From Gnetum montanum (Eukaryota > Streptophyta > Gnetopsida > Gnetales > Gnetaceae), in assembly GCA_015680685.1 (NCBI GenBank), contig MNCI01004609.1, forward strand, positions 169,788 to 233,787: DNA of 64,000 nucleotides, read 5' to 3'. The position numbers were made by a program, and so were the translations under genes. The notes under the pieces were generated by a model. The model searched no databases, was not told the DNA's origin, and saw nothing but the letters and a program-made list of their open reading frames with translations. Numbering within the stretch: position 1 is the first letter of the stretch; every line of letters begins with the position of its first letter. Shown one piece after another: positions 45,700-57,450 of the stretch.

Positions 45700-46965
45700 A
45701 TAACTAAACATTTGCACATTGAGCCTAAATGGTATGATGGCATTTTCACCTATCTTCTTACTTAAGAGATGTCATAAGCATTGGACCGCTAGAAGAAACA
45801 ATAGTTTCTTCACAAGGTAAAATGCTTCATAGAGATCAATGAAAACCTCTACAAGGTGTGTGCCGATGACCTGGTTTATTGGTGTGTCCCTAATACTAAT
45901 AAATTGCACATTCCCTAGGATGCTCATGAGGGTCCTTGTGGGGGCCACTATGCTGGGAGACACATGGCCATTAAAATCCTGATGCCAGAATATTATTTGC
46001 CAACAATATTAAGGGATGCTCACCAATATGTTCACTCTTATGAACACTATCAATGAGATGGTGGAATGATTGCTTGAATGGAGGAACCTCAATAGTGGAT
46101 CCACCACTAAAACCCTTCAACATATGGGACATTGATTTCATGGGTTCCATCATGCCCATGTCAAATGGAAAGGCGTACATCATAGTCACTGTTGACTATT
46201 GTATGAAATGAGTAGAAGCAGTAGCCATCACCAACTGTACATCTTCTAATACTACTCGATTTTTACAACAAAATGTTGTAACTAGATTTGGTGTACCATG
46301 TGCATTAATATTTGATAATGGAACCCACTTTACAAGCACTACCTTTTGAAAACTCATGCAACACTTAGGGGTTGAACATAAACTAGCAACACCTTACCAC
46401 CCCTAAGCCAATGGTCAAGCTAAGGTTACAAATAGGGAAATAAAAAATATCCTAATGAGAATTGTTAGCAAATATAGAAAAGACTAGAGAAAAAAACTCA
46501 ACAATGTCCTCTAGGCTTATCGATCAACATGGAAACTTCCTATAAGCTATTCTCCCTATGAGTTGGTGTATGAAAAATTACCAACACTTCTTATTCAATT
46601 TGAGCTCTATACACTTTCAAAAACTTATAACCTAGACGTTGATTTAAGTCTAGCATAAAAATAAATATTAATAAATCTCAACTTGCTAGATGAAAATCGA
46701 TTGGCAGCCCTATCATCTAACAAGTTGCACAAGGAATTCAACAAAAAGTGCCATGACCTTAGAATTAGGAAAGTCAAATTATAACTAGGAAATAAGGTCC
46801 TCTATTGGAACCCCACACATGTACCTCAACGAAATAAGTTCTAGACATTGTGTGAAGGGTCTTATATCATTTACAAAACTTTCCCTTTTGGGGCCATGTT
46901 GATCTACAAACTTGAGAGCCCAGGCAAGTAGTAGCTAGTCAACATACAACAAGTCAAACCTTTTT
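45700..46965 (+). pseudogene. integrase relic of the outer element
   Basis: Zinc-binding region: DAHEGPCGGHYAGRHMAIKI, then YYLPTILRDAHQYVHSYEHY (cysteines now tyrosine/serine). Core: KAYIIVTVDYC with the first catalytic D (about 46,193), LIFDNGTHFTS with the second (46,314), KLATPYHP and NREIKNILMRI with the E (about 46,437). C-terminal part: LGNKVLYWNP, FPFGAMLIYKLESPGK and NIQQVKPFYEP, the VNGQRLKPY-like end of Athila/Tat integrase. D, D and E all survive in different frames, so the break is by frameshift and stop rather than loss of active-site residues. Confidence 0.85.
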
Positions 46966-48990
46966 ATGAGCCTAAGCAAACTGGTGCAACAAATGCCTCA
47001 TTGGATGAACAACTACATTCAATATTTCATATCTCCTTTTTTCAACTTAGTCATGGGAGAGATGACCATCCATTCTAACTATATAAGTGGCTCCTCAGTT
47101 TTTCATCTTTTTGTTTTACACCTTATTACTTTTACAACTTTTTATTTTACACATTTTAATCTTACACCTTTTTGTTTTTTTATGTTATTAATGTTTCAAA
47201 ATTTTTGTTTTACAAAATCATTAGCACATTTTATTTTTATTAAATGTTTTACAATTTTTTGTATATTTTCCTTTATTTGGATGTGATTTTCTTATTATGT
47301 TTTAATACTAACCTGCCTTGTTGCCAACTAGATACAGTGTGGTTTGATTGATGTGGGCATGTGTTATCTGGTTATTTGATTGTTGGTGTCTAGATTTGAG
47401 CTTTGAATTTTATTACTAATAACTTAGACATGGTTTATTTTTTATGCAATAGGCATTGAGTTCACAACATCCACCCATCCACAAACTCTATGGTTTTCCT
47501 TGTTCTAAAAATGTGAGGTTCCTTTTCCATTAACAAAACTTTAATGAACTTGTGACCTTGGTAGTTTCTATATTTGAAAAGGATTCGAAGGTTTGAACAA
47601 GGTGTGACTTCAAGGGGACTCGGTACTCTTTGTATCTTTCTACTTACTTGGGTGTAGGTGTGTTTTCATGAGTTTCTTGCTGTTCCATGTTGACCAATAA
47701 TAGGAAGTTAAATAAGTCTTTGCATGGTGTCATTCCCATATTAAAAAAGACAATGGAAATTCAAAGAACACCCCTTAGAAAAAATAAATAGGCTATAAGA
47801 ACTAGTCATGGGATTAGAAAGACATGTTATCCATGCCTAAAGGTCCCCTCTAACTAAGGCCCTTTCTCACTTCCTACTTCTCTTTTCTTCTATAATAAGA
47901 AACAATGGTTGTTCTGTGTGAACACTCTTATGTCTTGGGGGAGGGGTGTTGACTAGTCTTATAATGATGATGTGAAGTCATCGAATGTGGTTGGTTTTGG
48001 TTTGGACTAAGGATGGATTTTATCCTATCATTTAACCACAAAATTCACAAGGAACTTCACGTGACCTTAATCGAGAACTCCATTCCACTCTCTCTCATCC
48101 ATCTATGCTTTTCATGTCTCACCTCATTGCTAGTTTCATGTTCATGTTTGATGTCTTAAAATTCTTAAGTATTTTCTTCCAAGTTTCTATACTTTAACTT
48201 TTCATAACCATTAATCATCCATGAGGCTCATGGACTCCTCGGTTTGAAGTATTGCAAGGGTAATAATGGGCATGTACCTACTTTGGGGAGGACCCACTTG
48301 CATATCTTTTGGTTGGATTAGTTAAGTCCTTTATCCTTAGATATTCTCACAATGAAATACTTTTGTGCATCCCATCAATGACATCTAATTATGTGCATCT
48401 TCACAATGCTTTTTAGTGAAATCCTCTTTTTGTTGTTGTGAATTCTTAAACCTTATTCAAGCATTTCATCATTTTTGAACTTTTTAGAATTTAATGAGCC
48501 ACTTTTCCATTTCACCCTATTCTTTAGTTTTCTTGCTAACACTATTAAAGGAATCAATCCACCATAATCACAACCTAGCTAAGTGTGACTACCAATGAGA
48601 CAAGGTACCTAAAAGCTATATGTTACACATTACACACTAATATGTGATTTTTTTGTGATTGTAGTGGGAAGCATGGATTGGAAGTGGGTTTGTCTTCACT
48701 AAGGAAGAAGTAGCACCACCATGTAACAAGGATCCTTCATGATCATTGAATCTTCTCCCTCGCTCTTTGGTTACCATAGGAGTTGGATGTTAGTTTTGTC
48801 TAGGGCATTTAATTCTATTGTCATGAACATCCAATTTTGTAAAAGATTGTAAATTCATACATTTGGGCACTTAGGGTCTATCCGTTTTATCTAAGTTAGT
48901 TTGCATATTAGTCAATAATCCCATACCTTCCCAATATTTTGTAAGGAACTTGTTCCTTCTCTTGTTCATTCAAGAATAAGTTTTCATTCA
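46966..48990 (+). other. 3' noncoding region of the outer element
   Basis: About 2 kb between integrase and PPT. Athila elements often have an env-like ORF here. The only open stretch (46,966-47,286) mixes the integrase end with low-complexity, F/T-rich sequence and has no envelope features I can support. A second purine run, gggggaggggtg (47,937-47,948), resembles an internal PPT. The last 100 bases match 5,579-5,680 (minus). Confidence 0.6.
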
Positions 48991-48993
48991 TTC

Positions 48994-49002
48994 ATGGGGG
49001 TA
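48994..49002 (+). other. polypurine tract
   Basis: atgggggta lies directly before the 3' LTR and is identical to the minus-strand PPT at 5,587-5,579. Confidence 0.8.
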
Positions 49003-49889
49003 TGATGAATCACATTTAGTAAGGCTCCAATATTGAATATTTGATATCAGAGCTATGGTGTTAAGTATCCAATATCGGGTTCCAAGATGCCATGTCAAAT
49101 ATTTGATATCATAGGGTATGTGTTGTCCTATAAATATAACACTGGGCACATGGTTTCCATATAGTTTTTGTCATAGCATAGTAGAGCTCTTATAGTTTCT
49201 TTTTCCCAAAGTTAGAAAATTTTCCAAAGTGCCTTAATAGGAGTCATTGAGTGTATGGATCTTTATTCAAGCACTATTATACTTGGGCATGATAGTGTGT
49301 GCAACAATAAAGAAAAATTTTCTTATAAAACCTTGTAGCACCTTGGCTAGCTTAAATATTTTATTCATGCATTTAATTTTTTATGCAATTTTCTTTAATG
49401 CTCATAGTTATTGAGCCAAATTAAGCTAGTTTGATTAAATAGAAATTAATTAATTAAGCACATAAGTATGACCACTTCGAGCATGCACATGAGACTTGGT
49501 ATAATCTTAGCAATGCTTAATGTTTGGTAACCTAGCAGCAGTATACGTGTTTAGGCTGTGAACGAAAAGTGGGATCAGATACTTATGTTAGGATAGTGAG
49601 TTATTAATTAGTAATTAGATTAGTTAAAGTGGTTCATAAATTAAGTTTCAACTTTTTTTAATGGTAGATAAATAAAATATAAAATAATAAAAATCATGTG
49701 CCTTAATTATACTTAACCATACAATTAAAGATCCACAAGTATAGTTGAGAAGACAACAATTATCATGATTACATTTCACATCCTAAAACTAGTGTACTTA
49801 GGAACTTAAGGTCTATGGAATTTGACTGGATTGCACGTGAACACTTGTGATTTGTATGGTTGGGCATAGAGGTACCTTGCCACTCATTA
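49003..49889 (+). repeat. 3' LTR (887 bp)
   Basis: Starts tgatgaatcacatttagt and ends cactcatta. It is collinear with 30,579-31,452, with an extra ~25 bases near 49,040 and a TATA box at 49,129-49,136. Confidence 0.9.
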
Positions 49890-50161
49890 GACTTAATATA
49901 TGATTGAGGTAGATCTTGACTTAATTATGCAAGAAATTCTATTACATGCTAGCATAATTAATTATGTGAATCTAGTTTTACATTAGAATCTTTCAAAGTC
50001 ATGCCACTATTATCATTAAAAGGGTCATATGTTTAACTCATGATATTTAATTCTTTGAATGAAGGTAATGTAAGAATATCAATAATAGATGTCATAGATC
50101 ATGCTAAGTTTTCGTATTCTAAATGATGAATCATAAATGAGCTACATTGATTAGGCCTTAT
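49890..50161. other. short spacer between two LTR elements
   Basis: The first five bases are GACTT (probable duplication partner of 30,574-30,578). The rest shows nothing recognisable. Confidence 0.5.
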
Positions 50162-50980
50162 TGATGCATAATTTGATGTGTTGACATGGCCCCATCAACG
50201 TAGTGTCTATTTTGCCTATAAATGCACACTTACCCACCATGTTTATGACATGTATTATCATAGTTGTAGTAGAGCTCTTATAGTTTTGTTATTTAGAAGT
50301 TAGAATATTTTTCTAAGTGTCCACAATAGGAGTTAAGAGTAAACGAATCTTTATTCGAACACTGTTGTACCTGAGCACAACAGTGTGTGCAAAAATAAAG
50401 ATGAGCTTTTTGATAAACCTTGTAGCACTTTGAAATATATTATTTTTTTATGCATTTAATGTTTTATGTAATTTTCCTTAATGCTTTATGTAATTAAATA
50501 ATTAATTAGGCTAAACTAAGCTAGATTAAGTAGTGATTAATTAAGCATATAAGTATGACCACTTTAAGCATATGCTTAGCACTTGGTAATCCCATTAACA
50601 CTTAACATTTGATAACCCAGTAGTGCTAAACATGTTCAGGATGGGTACGGTAAGTGGGAATGGATGCTTATGTTAGGCATAGTTAGTTATAGTTAGTTAG
50701 ATTAAATTAGTAATGAAATCACTTCATTTCTTTCATTCTTTATTTTAAGAACCCAAAACATAAAACATAAAAATAATACAAATCATATGTCTCAATTAAA
50801 CTTAACCATACCCTTGCATATCACAAGTGTAATTGGAAAGATAACAAATGACTATTAAGGCAAGTTCACTTCCTAGAAGCTAGTGTATTGGAAGACAAGG
50901 AATCTAGAAAATTTGATTGGATTGCACATGAACACCTAGTGATTCATATGGTTGAGTGTAGGAGTATTCATCACTCATCA
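50162..50980 (+). repeat. 5' LTR of the third element (819 bp)
   Basis: Starts tgatgcataatttgatgtg and ends tcactcatca. TATA box at 50,217-50,223, aataaag at about 50,395. Confidence 0.85.
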
Positions 50981-50981
50981 T

Positions 50982-50999
50982 TGGCATCGTTGTTGGGGA
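50982..50999 (+). other. primer-binding site, tRNA-Asp type
   Basis: tggcatcgttgttgggga follows the LTR by one base; it differs from tggcgccgttgtcgggga at three transitions. Confidence 0.85.
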
Positions 51000-51136
51000 T
51001 TCTTTTTTTTTTGAAACATGTGCTATCTAGGCATAGTGAAAATCATTAACATCATTGGATGAACCATAAATTCAAAAATAATTCTAAAATTAAATATAAT
51101 AATTTAAGCATACTAATATCTTATTCTAATAATAAA

Positions 51137-53400
51137 ATGTCTTCTTCTTAGTGTGATGATACTAAACTGCCAATGCGTCATGAATACAGGGTGGTATATA
51201 CTCATCCAAATGAGTATGTGCCTGACTTCACCTTCATTCTACATCAAGGTGAACAACTGTAGTGGCAAGATATGGAGGGTAACATTGTAATACATCCTAA
51301 TCAATTTTTTCCCAGGATGCTTCTTCAAACTCTTAGAAAGTTGGGCATCCAAGATCTTTAAGAAGAGTACATTGTGCATGAGCATGAATATTGGGACTAT
51401 CATCCCACTGAAATGTAATGCAGGAGAGATCAATACTAGGAGAAGCACCATGAGGCTATGAAGAAAAAATGATTTACCAACCCCTTATTCCTACTGAATC
51501 AAAATGACAATGAGTATCTTCCCTCTGGGGATTCTCAACATGAAGATTTTCCACCTCTTGATATTGGTGATGGGGGGTATGAACTTGAATCTATAGTCCA
51601 CTATTAATAATGCAGGTTTATACAAAAGAAGAAGTCAAAGTAGGGGCTTGGGCACACATGAAGATGATAAGAAATCTAACAAATGTGGCTATGACAAGAA
51701 TAGAGATGGTGGTAGACACCTTGGTGGTGGTAATCCTTCTTCCTCTTCATCCTCTTCATTTGCATCTTCTTCTTCCTCTTATAGTTTTGATAGACACTGT
51801 AAAAAGAACAACTATGATTAAGGTGAATAGTGGGACAATAATGATCATCGGGCCCTCCATGAATGAATACATGGCAGAGGACATCATATGCATCATCAAA
51901 ATAATGACGATGATAAGCCTTTTTTGGTAACTCAAAGTATGTTGAATATTATGAAGGCAGTAAAAATTCTAATTAGGCATGTGAAAGATAGTTGGATCAA
52001 CTGACTTAACATGAACAATATCCCTAGATTTGAGGGGGGATATAACTTTGATCTACAATCACATCTTCAAGTCTTTCATGATGCCTATGCATTATAGAAT
52101 ATTGAAAATGATTGGTAGAAATTAAGCTATTTCCTAGGACACTCATCAAAGAATTAGAAAGTTGGTATTAGTTCTTGGAGTTGGAAACCATCCATAGATG
52201 GAGTACAATGCTAAAGCTGTTCAATGATAAATACTAGACATACACTTGAGTATCTAATCTGAGAAGGTAGATCCAAGGATGGAAGCAAGAAACACATGAA
52301 CCCTTGGATGCTACCATGGGTAGATACTATTCTCTCATACATCAATGCCTTGGCCATGGTTATTCTCAGTGGAAACAAGTTCACCACATCATAGACGTAC
52401 TTAGATTAGAAACGAGAAGAACTCTTGGGGTTTATGCCTAAGGAAGACCATCAAAACTTATAGCCCATCAGATCCAAAGGTTGATAGAGCATGTATAAAA
52501 AGAAGAAGGAGAGTTGAGGAAATAGGAAAGTGTTGAGATATATAACAAGGATCCTTGCATTAGAAAAAAGGAGGTTTGATTTTGCGACAATGAGGAGGAG
52601 TCACCACTTGATGAGGTGGTGTAGAAAAAAGCCTTTCCAATATTAAAACTTGTTTTCACTATATTGGCCAAAGTTGACAAATTATGGGACTCTTTGGATG
52701 AAAAATTCCAAACTACTCTAAAAATTCCAAAAGAATCAAGAGAGCAGAGTAGTGATTGTGATTGTAGAAGGTGGAAGGAAGATAAATGTGCCTACCAAAG
52801 GGGTAAGGGCAAGGCTACGATAGTAGAGAGGTTGTGGAGTTAGAATTAGATGACAATGTTGGGTGTGACATCTACCAATACAAACATCCTAAAGGATGTT
52901 GCCATGTCATGTCACTCTTTCAGGAGTCTGGGGTGTATGCGTTGAATGCTAGATTAGCAAGAAGACAAACATCCAGAAGATTACCTTATCCTCAAGGTAA
53001 TCCAAGGCAATTTCACTAGCAAAAACAATCTTATTATGCAAGTGGACCTCCACCACAGCCATATGAGTAATACTAGCAGTGGCAACACCCACAATCATGG
53101 GGGATACCACCACTAAGGTAGTAGTACCCTTAAAGGTAGCTAAATCCATATGGGTATTATGTTTAGCAACCAATGTCTCTACTTGATTCTTCTAGTCACT
53201 CTTTCTTTTAGCATGACTACTACCCTTCAGAGTATTACAAAATTCATTCTTCATCTACTAGAGGGGAACTCCATATTCCTATCACCCTCCTCATCCTTCA
53301 ACACATGATCCTCCACCGTCAATCCAATTACCACCTACTCCATCCATGTAGGGTGAACTTCCAACCTAACCACAATAACGTATTGTTACTAGGGCTATTA
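51137..53400 (+). pseudogene. gag relic of the third element
   Basis: Starts MSSS at 51,137, then a stop at a likely CAG, then MRHEYRVVYTHPNEYVPDFT. The N-terminal 100 residues read in one frame with three or four TAG/TAA stops (LQTLRKLGIQDL). A D/K/R-rich segment, the gag core (with shifts at 51.9-52.3 kb), a degraded knuckle region (CDIYQYKHPKGCCHV, 52,869-52,915) and a Q/P/Y-rich tail from about 53,000 follow. The layout matches 31,617-33,950 and served to place that relic's boundaries. Confidence 0.75.
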
Positions 53401-53559
53401 ACTTATAACTAGCTCCCAATCGAGTGTTTCAAAATCAAGATCCTATAAAAGACCATTCTTTCAAACTAATAGCCTTACTAAACCCTCACCTACTTATGCG
53501 GTTGATTACCCTATATCTCTGTCATCCTTTGCATCCATTCCTTTAGAGAGCCTTTCAAA

Positions 53560-54420
53560 CCAAATGCCTCCTAAGATCTACATAGTTATGTTAACCCATG
53601 CTGTATTGGATTGGATCAAGGCTGGCAACCTTCCTAAGAAAAGAGCTAATCCTAGAAGCCCTCTCATCTATTTGTAGATTACTAGGAATGAGCCATGTAA
53701 AGCTCTTCTTGACTTAGGTTCTAGAGTTAATCTGATTTCTCATGAAATGTACAATGCTTGGAACCTGTCTCCTCTCAAGAAGAGCAACATTTGATTAGAA
53801 CTGGTAGATTAGCTCATCATTATTCCATTGGAACTAGTAGAAGATATTATGACCACTATTTATGGGTGGTCTTATCTTGTCAATTTCCTAGTAATCAAAG
53901 TTGACAATTGCAAGGGGGACTTCCCAATCATTATGGGAAGGGCTTGGTTGAGTACTGTTGATGCAAAAATGAGCATAAAAGATATTTCCCTAGAAATTTT
54001 CAAGGAAAATGCATTTGGAAAGATTGAGAAGAAGTAACTTCCATGCATTGCATACAACAATATAAGGTGCAACTGCATGCAGAAACTTTGGTCTGTGAAA
54101 AGAACATCCAATTTTTCATGCAGAGAGTGTGCAAATGAGGAAGATATTCAAAGGTGCTTGTATCTAGAAGCTATAAAATAAGAGGACATCCAGTGGTTGA
54201 CAGCTAACCTTGGAAGTAGAACACTTTGGATGGAACCTACTGAGAGTTTAACATGTACCTATATTGAAAGCATGGATGAAGTAGAGCAAGTTCATCACCA
54301 TTGCTTTGATGATGTAAATGATGATACCAATTAGAGAGAGCTGGAAATCCTTGAAAATTTTAAACAAGAGCTCTTAGAGTTGAAAACTCTACCTACTGTC
54401 ATGGAGTATGCATTTTGAAA
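53560..54420 (+). pseudogene. protease relic of the third element, uninterrupted
   Basis: Reads MLTHAVLDWIKAGNLPKK, then the active-site region ALLDLGSRVNLISHEMYNAW (about 53,700-53,760), VEDIMTTIYGWSYLVNFL and CKGDFPIIMGRAWLSTVDAK. DLGSRVNL is the Athila/Tat protease pattern. The linker continues with CNCMQKLW and CRECANEEDIQRCLY to MEYAF at 54,420, where the element is cut. Confidence 0.82.
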
Positions 54421-55150
54421 AATAGAAGCTTTATTACATTTGAAGACCCATAAAATCTGTTAGCTAGATATTCCATTTTTATGAAAAATAAACATAGAAT
54501 CCACAAATAAACCAAGCACTAATGGAAGCATCCAAAATAAATCATATAAATTTTTTTATCATAAAATTATAATGCTATCTCAAAAGGGTAGCCATAGCAT
54601 ACAAAAGAAACACTTGTAGTTCATCTTCAAGGGCTTTTAACCCACACAATCTACAAATACACTCTTCTCTAAGGAGTTGAATCCATTTTTTATTTTCAAT
54701 TCTAAGATGAAAACGCAAGTGAAGCTTGCTAATAGCATTTTGATACTTGATTGGAATAGTAGCTAAGAAATAGCTACATCTCATTTATTAGATATAATGT
54801 GATATAAATAAAATTGCCTATTGCATTCTACATTAAGTTTATTAGATATAATATGATATATTACCTTTAGAAGTAAAAGCCATGTGTCAATTCATTATAT
54901 ACACTCATAGCTTATGTATCTTTAGTTAAGAGAGATTTTCTAAAGTAAATCTTGAGGACTCACAAGACTATGGTTCATATTTTTAAGGAATGTAATAGTT
55001 CAGAAAATGGAATATTTCTTGGGAAGAAGTGTAGAAAAATCATAAGCATATTCACATATTAGTTGAATAGAAGGTTTTAACACAATTATAGTCCAATATA
55101 GAAGGCAAGAAACAATTATATTTACATCACATTAGATGTAATAAGATAGA
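54421..55150 (-). pseudogene. LINE 3'-end relic, minus strand
   Basis: The minus strand from about 54,784 to 54,575 is open for 69 codons: FLATIPIKYQNAISKLHLRF, then REECICRLCGLKALEDELQV. This is the C-x2-C...EDE-x-H/Q zinc-finger end of LINE ORF2, with the histidine now glutamine. The family is that at 20.0 kb and 55.2-56.3 kb. Flanking sequence on both sides is AT-rich; the exact ends are not visible. Confidence 0.6.
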
Positions 55151-55154
55151 TGCA

Positions 55155-55298
55155 CAAGCTTACTATCTTTCAGTTGGTATTTCAATCAAGTATTTGAGTG
55201 CCATCAACAAACTTCAATAAAGTTCATATAATCCAAAAATTGAAAGTAGAAGATAGATTCAAATCCCTTAAGAAGGGCACACCTATAGGCTATGTAGG
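55155..55298 (+). pseudogene. LINE 3'-end relic, plus strand, part 1
   Basis: ggtatttcaatcaagtattt...aaatcccttaagaagggcaca aligns with the reverse complement of 54,660-54,780. The alignment continues past the inserted LTR at 56,206, so the LINE fragment was whole before that insertion. Confidence 0.65.
55294..55298. repeat. target site duplication of the solo LTR (left, GTAGG)
   Basis: Partner ATAGG at 56,201-56,205, one G to A difference. Confidence 0.6.
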
Positions 55299-56200
55299 TG
55301 ATGAGCATCAAAGTGTTATGTCGATAGGCCCTCGTTGACATGGCCTTGTCAACAAGGCCTCATTTACATGGTGTTGCCCCATCGATGAGGATGCATCGAT
55401 GTAGCATTTGCTATGTCTACGAGGCCCCGTTGATGCAGTACTATAGCAAAAATTATAAACATAAGCTCCCAACCATGTTTATGGGCATTCAAGTCATAGT
55501 AATAGCTAAACTGTTGCAGTTTTTACATTTGAGAGTTAGAATATTTTCCTGAGTGCTCATAGCAAGAGTCATCGAGTGTACAGATCTTTATTCAAGAACT
55601 ACTGCACCTTAACCACACCAGTGTGTATGATAATAAAGATGAGCTTCTTGATAAACCTTGTAGCATTCTAGATAGTTTAAATGTTTTATTTATGCATTCA
55701 TTGTTTTTATTAAATATTCAATCAATTAAGCTAACTTAAGCTAAATAGATTAAGTACATAATTACGACTGCTTGAGTGTAATCATATATTTACTTGGTAG
55801 TCTAAGTAGCATTATTGCTTGGTGCACCTAGTAGTGTAGCGCTTAGTAACCCAATAGTGGATACATGGGTTAAAGACATGTATGAAAAGTGGATTTGGAT
55901 GCTTATATTAGGACTAGTTAGGGACTATTTAAGTAGTTAAATTAAATTAGTCATTAAGATACTCCATCTCTCTATTTAAGTACCAAAGAACATAAAACAT
56001 AAAACAATAAAAATCATATGCCTCAATTACACTTTACCATAATCTATGAATTAGGAAGGCAATGAACGACCTTAGGGCAAGATTCACTACCTAGAAGACT
56101 AGTGCACCAGAAACTATAGAGTCCACAGAATTCGACTAGATTGCACATGAATGCTTTGTGATTCATATGGTTGGGTGTAGGGGTACCTCTCTACTCATCA
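55299..56200 (+). repeat. solo LTR, Athila/Tat-type family (902 bp)
   Basis: Starts tgatgagcatcaaag and ends ctactcatca, with the family's aataaag signal (about 55,631) and ggtacctctctactcatca end. No PPT precedes it and no PBS follows it. Its U3 (55,320-55,440) holds short repeats of ttgacatgg/atcgatg type. Removing it with one copy of GTAGG rejoins the LINE alignment. Confidence 0.8.
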
Positions 56201-56205
56201 ATAGG

Positions 56206-56400
56206 TTAGAAATCCTAGACGATGAGTTACATGTGTTTCTTTTCTATGGTGTGGCTATGCATTTGAGACATTATTATCATGTTATGGTAATAAACTTATA
56301 TGATTTTTTTTGTTACCCTCACCAGTGGTTGATCAATTTGTACAGTTTTTCTTTTGTCTTTCATGAAAAGGTAATATATGTCCAAGAAATCCCATAGATC
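56206..56400 (+). pseudogene. LINE 3'-end relic, plus strand, part 2
   Basis: RLEILDDELHVFLFYGVAMH (56,205 onward) continues the zinc-finger end broken by the solo LTR, followed by about 35 residues to QEIP. It matches GIPEDELHVY at 20.03 kb and KALEDELQVF at 54.6 kb. Confidence 0.6.
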
Positions 56401-56733
56401 TTCAGACATAATAAAGCTTCACTTTCAATTTCACCTTCAAGAAATGTTTTAGCCACTTTAATTTTAAAAACTTCTTTAATGATTCCTAAATCTTTATAGA
56501 AACCTATTATTGATTTAGATGATTTTTAAATAGTTTTAAAAAATAAAAAATACAAAGAAAATCCATATTTTAGTGAATACATGGTAGCTTTTCATTATGG
56601 TCAACATTTTCAAGATAAATCTTTTATTATTAATTCTTTTACAACTCTTGGACAACACATGGAGATAATTTTTATAAAGATGATGGTTCCATTGATAGGG
56701 TAGAGCCTCCTCCCACTCTACCTAATGGTAATC

Positions 56734-57450
56734 TTCTCATGGAATATTTGAGGTTTTACTAATAGACTTTAGACAAAATTTGCTAATGATTTTATTTGTA
56801 CACAACATTTATTTTCTAATTTTATTCATCTTTAAGAGATTAAAAATTTCAATTTAGATCTATTCATGATTGGTAACAACATTATTTATAATTTTACATT
56901 ATTATTTACTACTCATAATATATCTCAAGGTAGTGCAACTCTTAACTATTAATCATTTTTTATCAAATAGAATTATCTCTTAAGGAAAAATAATTTTGTA
57001 GTCTAGGTAGTTCTTAAAGGTGATGTAGTTCTCTTTAGTATTTGCAACATTTATGCTCCTACTAATTCAGTAGATAGAATTATTCTATGATAGTTTCTTT
57101 TTCAAAGTTTGTCAAATATTCCTTGGCTTTTTGGTGGTGATTTTAATTTGTTAGAAAATTATTATAATAAAATTCATGGAGTTTCTTCTCAGCTTTTAGG
57201 TTATGAGCTTTATGTTTAGTGTGATCTTAGGGAACAAATTTTTTAATATGATGCTAATAGCTTTTATGCTCATTATGATTATTATTTTACATTATCTAAC
57301 TTTCTAGAGGATAGCAACCAAATCTTTGAAAGATTTGATTAATTCTATTTTCCCATCTCCTATTTTTGAAATTTATAATCAAAAGGTTAAAGTATACAAA
57401 GGTGAAACACTATTAAACCATTTTTCTATTTCTCTTAAATTGGAATTTCG
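56734..57450 (+). pseudogene. L1-like LINE endonuclease (APE) domain relic
   Basis: The endonuclease nicks target DNA for LINE insertion. In one frame: WNI, a TGA at the arginine position, GFTNRL (56,740), then IHL, stop, EIK (the QExK motif with CAG or CAA to TAA), CNIYAPTNSVDRIIL (about 57,043), SNIPWLFGGDFNLLEN (about 57,115-57,162; GDFN is the catalytic core), and LNHFSISLKLEF (about 57,417; SDHxPI with S-D changed to L-N, in another frame). The motif order and spacing fit the start of a plant L1 ORF2. RT does not follow: sequence decays into AT-rich DNA by 57.6 kb. Confidence 0.8.

Larger units (their letters stand above)
30579..49889 (+). mobile_element. near-complete Athila/Tat-type Ty3/gypsy element, split by a nested chromovirus
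   Basis: The two LTRs (30,579-31,452 and 49,003-49,889) both start tgatgaatcacattta. A tRNA-Asp PBS follows the first and a PPT precedes the second. Between them lie gag, protease, RT, RNase H and integrase relics in Ty3/gypsy order. A 9.27-kb chromovirus interrupts the protease; without it the element is about 10.0 kb. The LTRs differ by many transitions and at least one indel of roughly 25 bases, more than the LTRs of the nested element, consistent with the outer insertion being older. Confidence 0.9.
50162..54420 (+). mobile_element. third Athila/Tat-type element, truncated in pol
   Basis: 5' LTR, tRNA-Asp PBS, gag and protease are present. Homology to the central element stops abruptly at about 54,420, after the residues equivalent to MKYAF, just before RT. 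No matching 3' LTR with PPT follows. It provides the uninterrupted version of the protease region that the chromovirus split in the central element. Confidence 0.85.

Noticed and set aside
46966-47286. Open stretch rich in F and T, possible envelope protein
   Set aside because: It overlaps the integrase end in another frame, then becomes low-complexity. No signal peptide or reliable membrane topology is seen.
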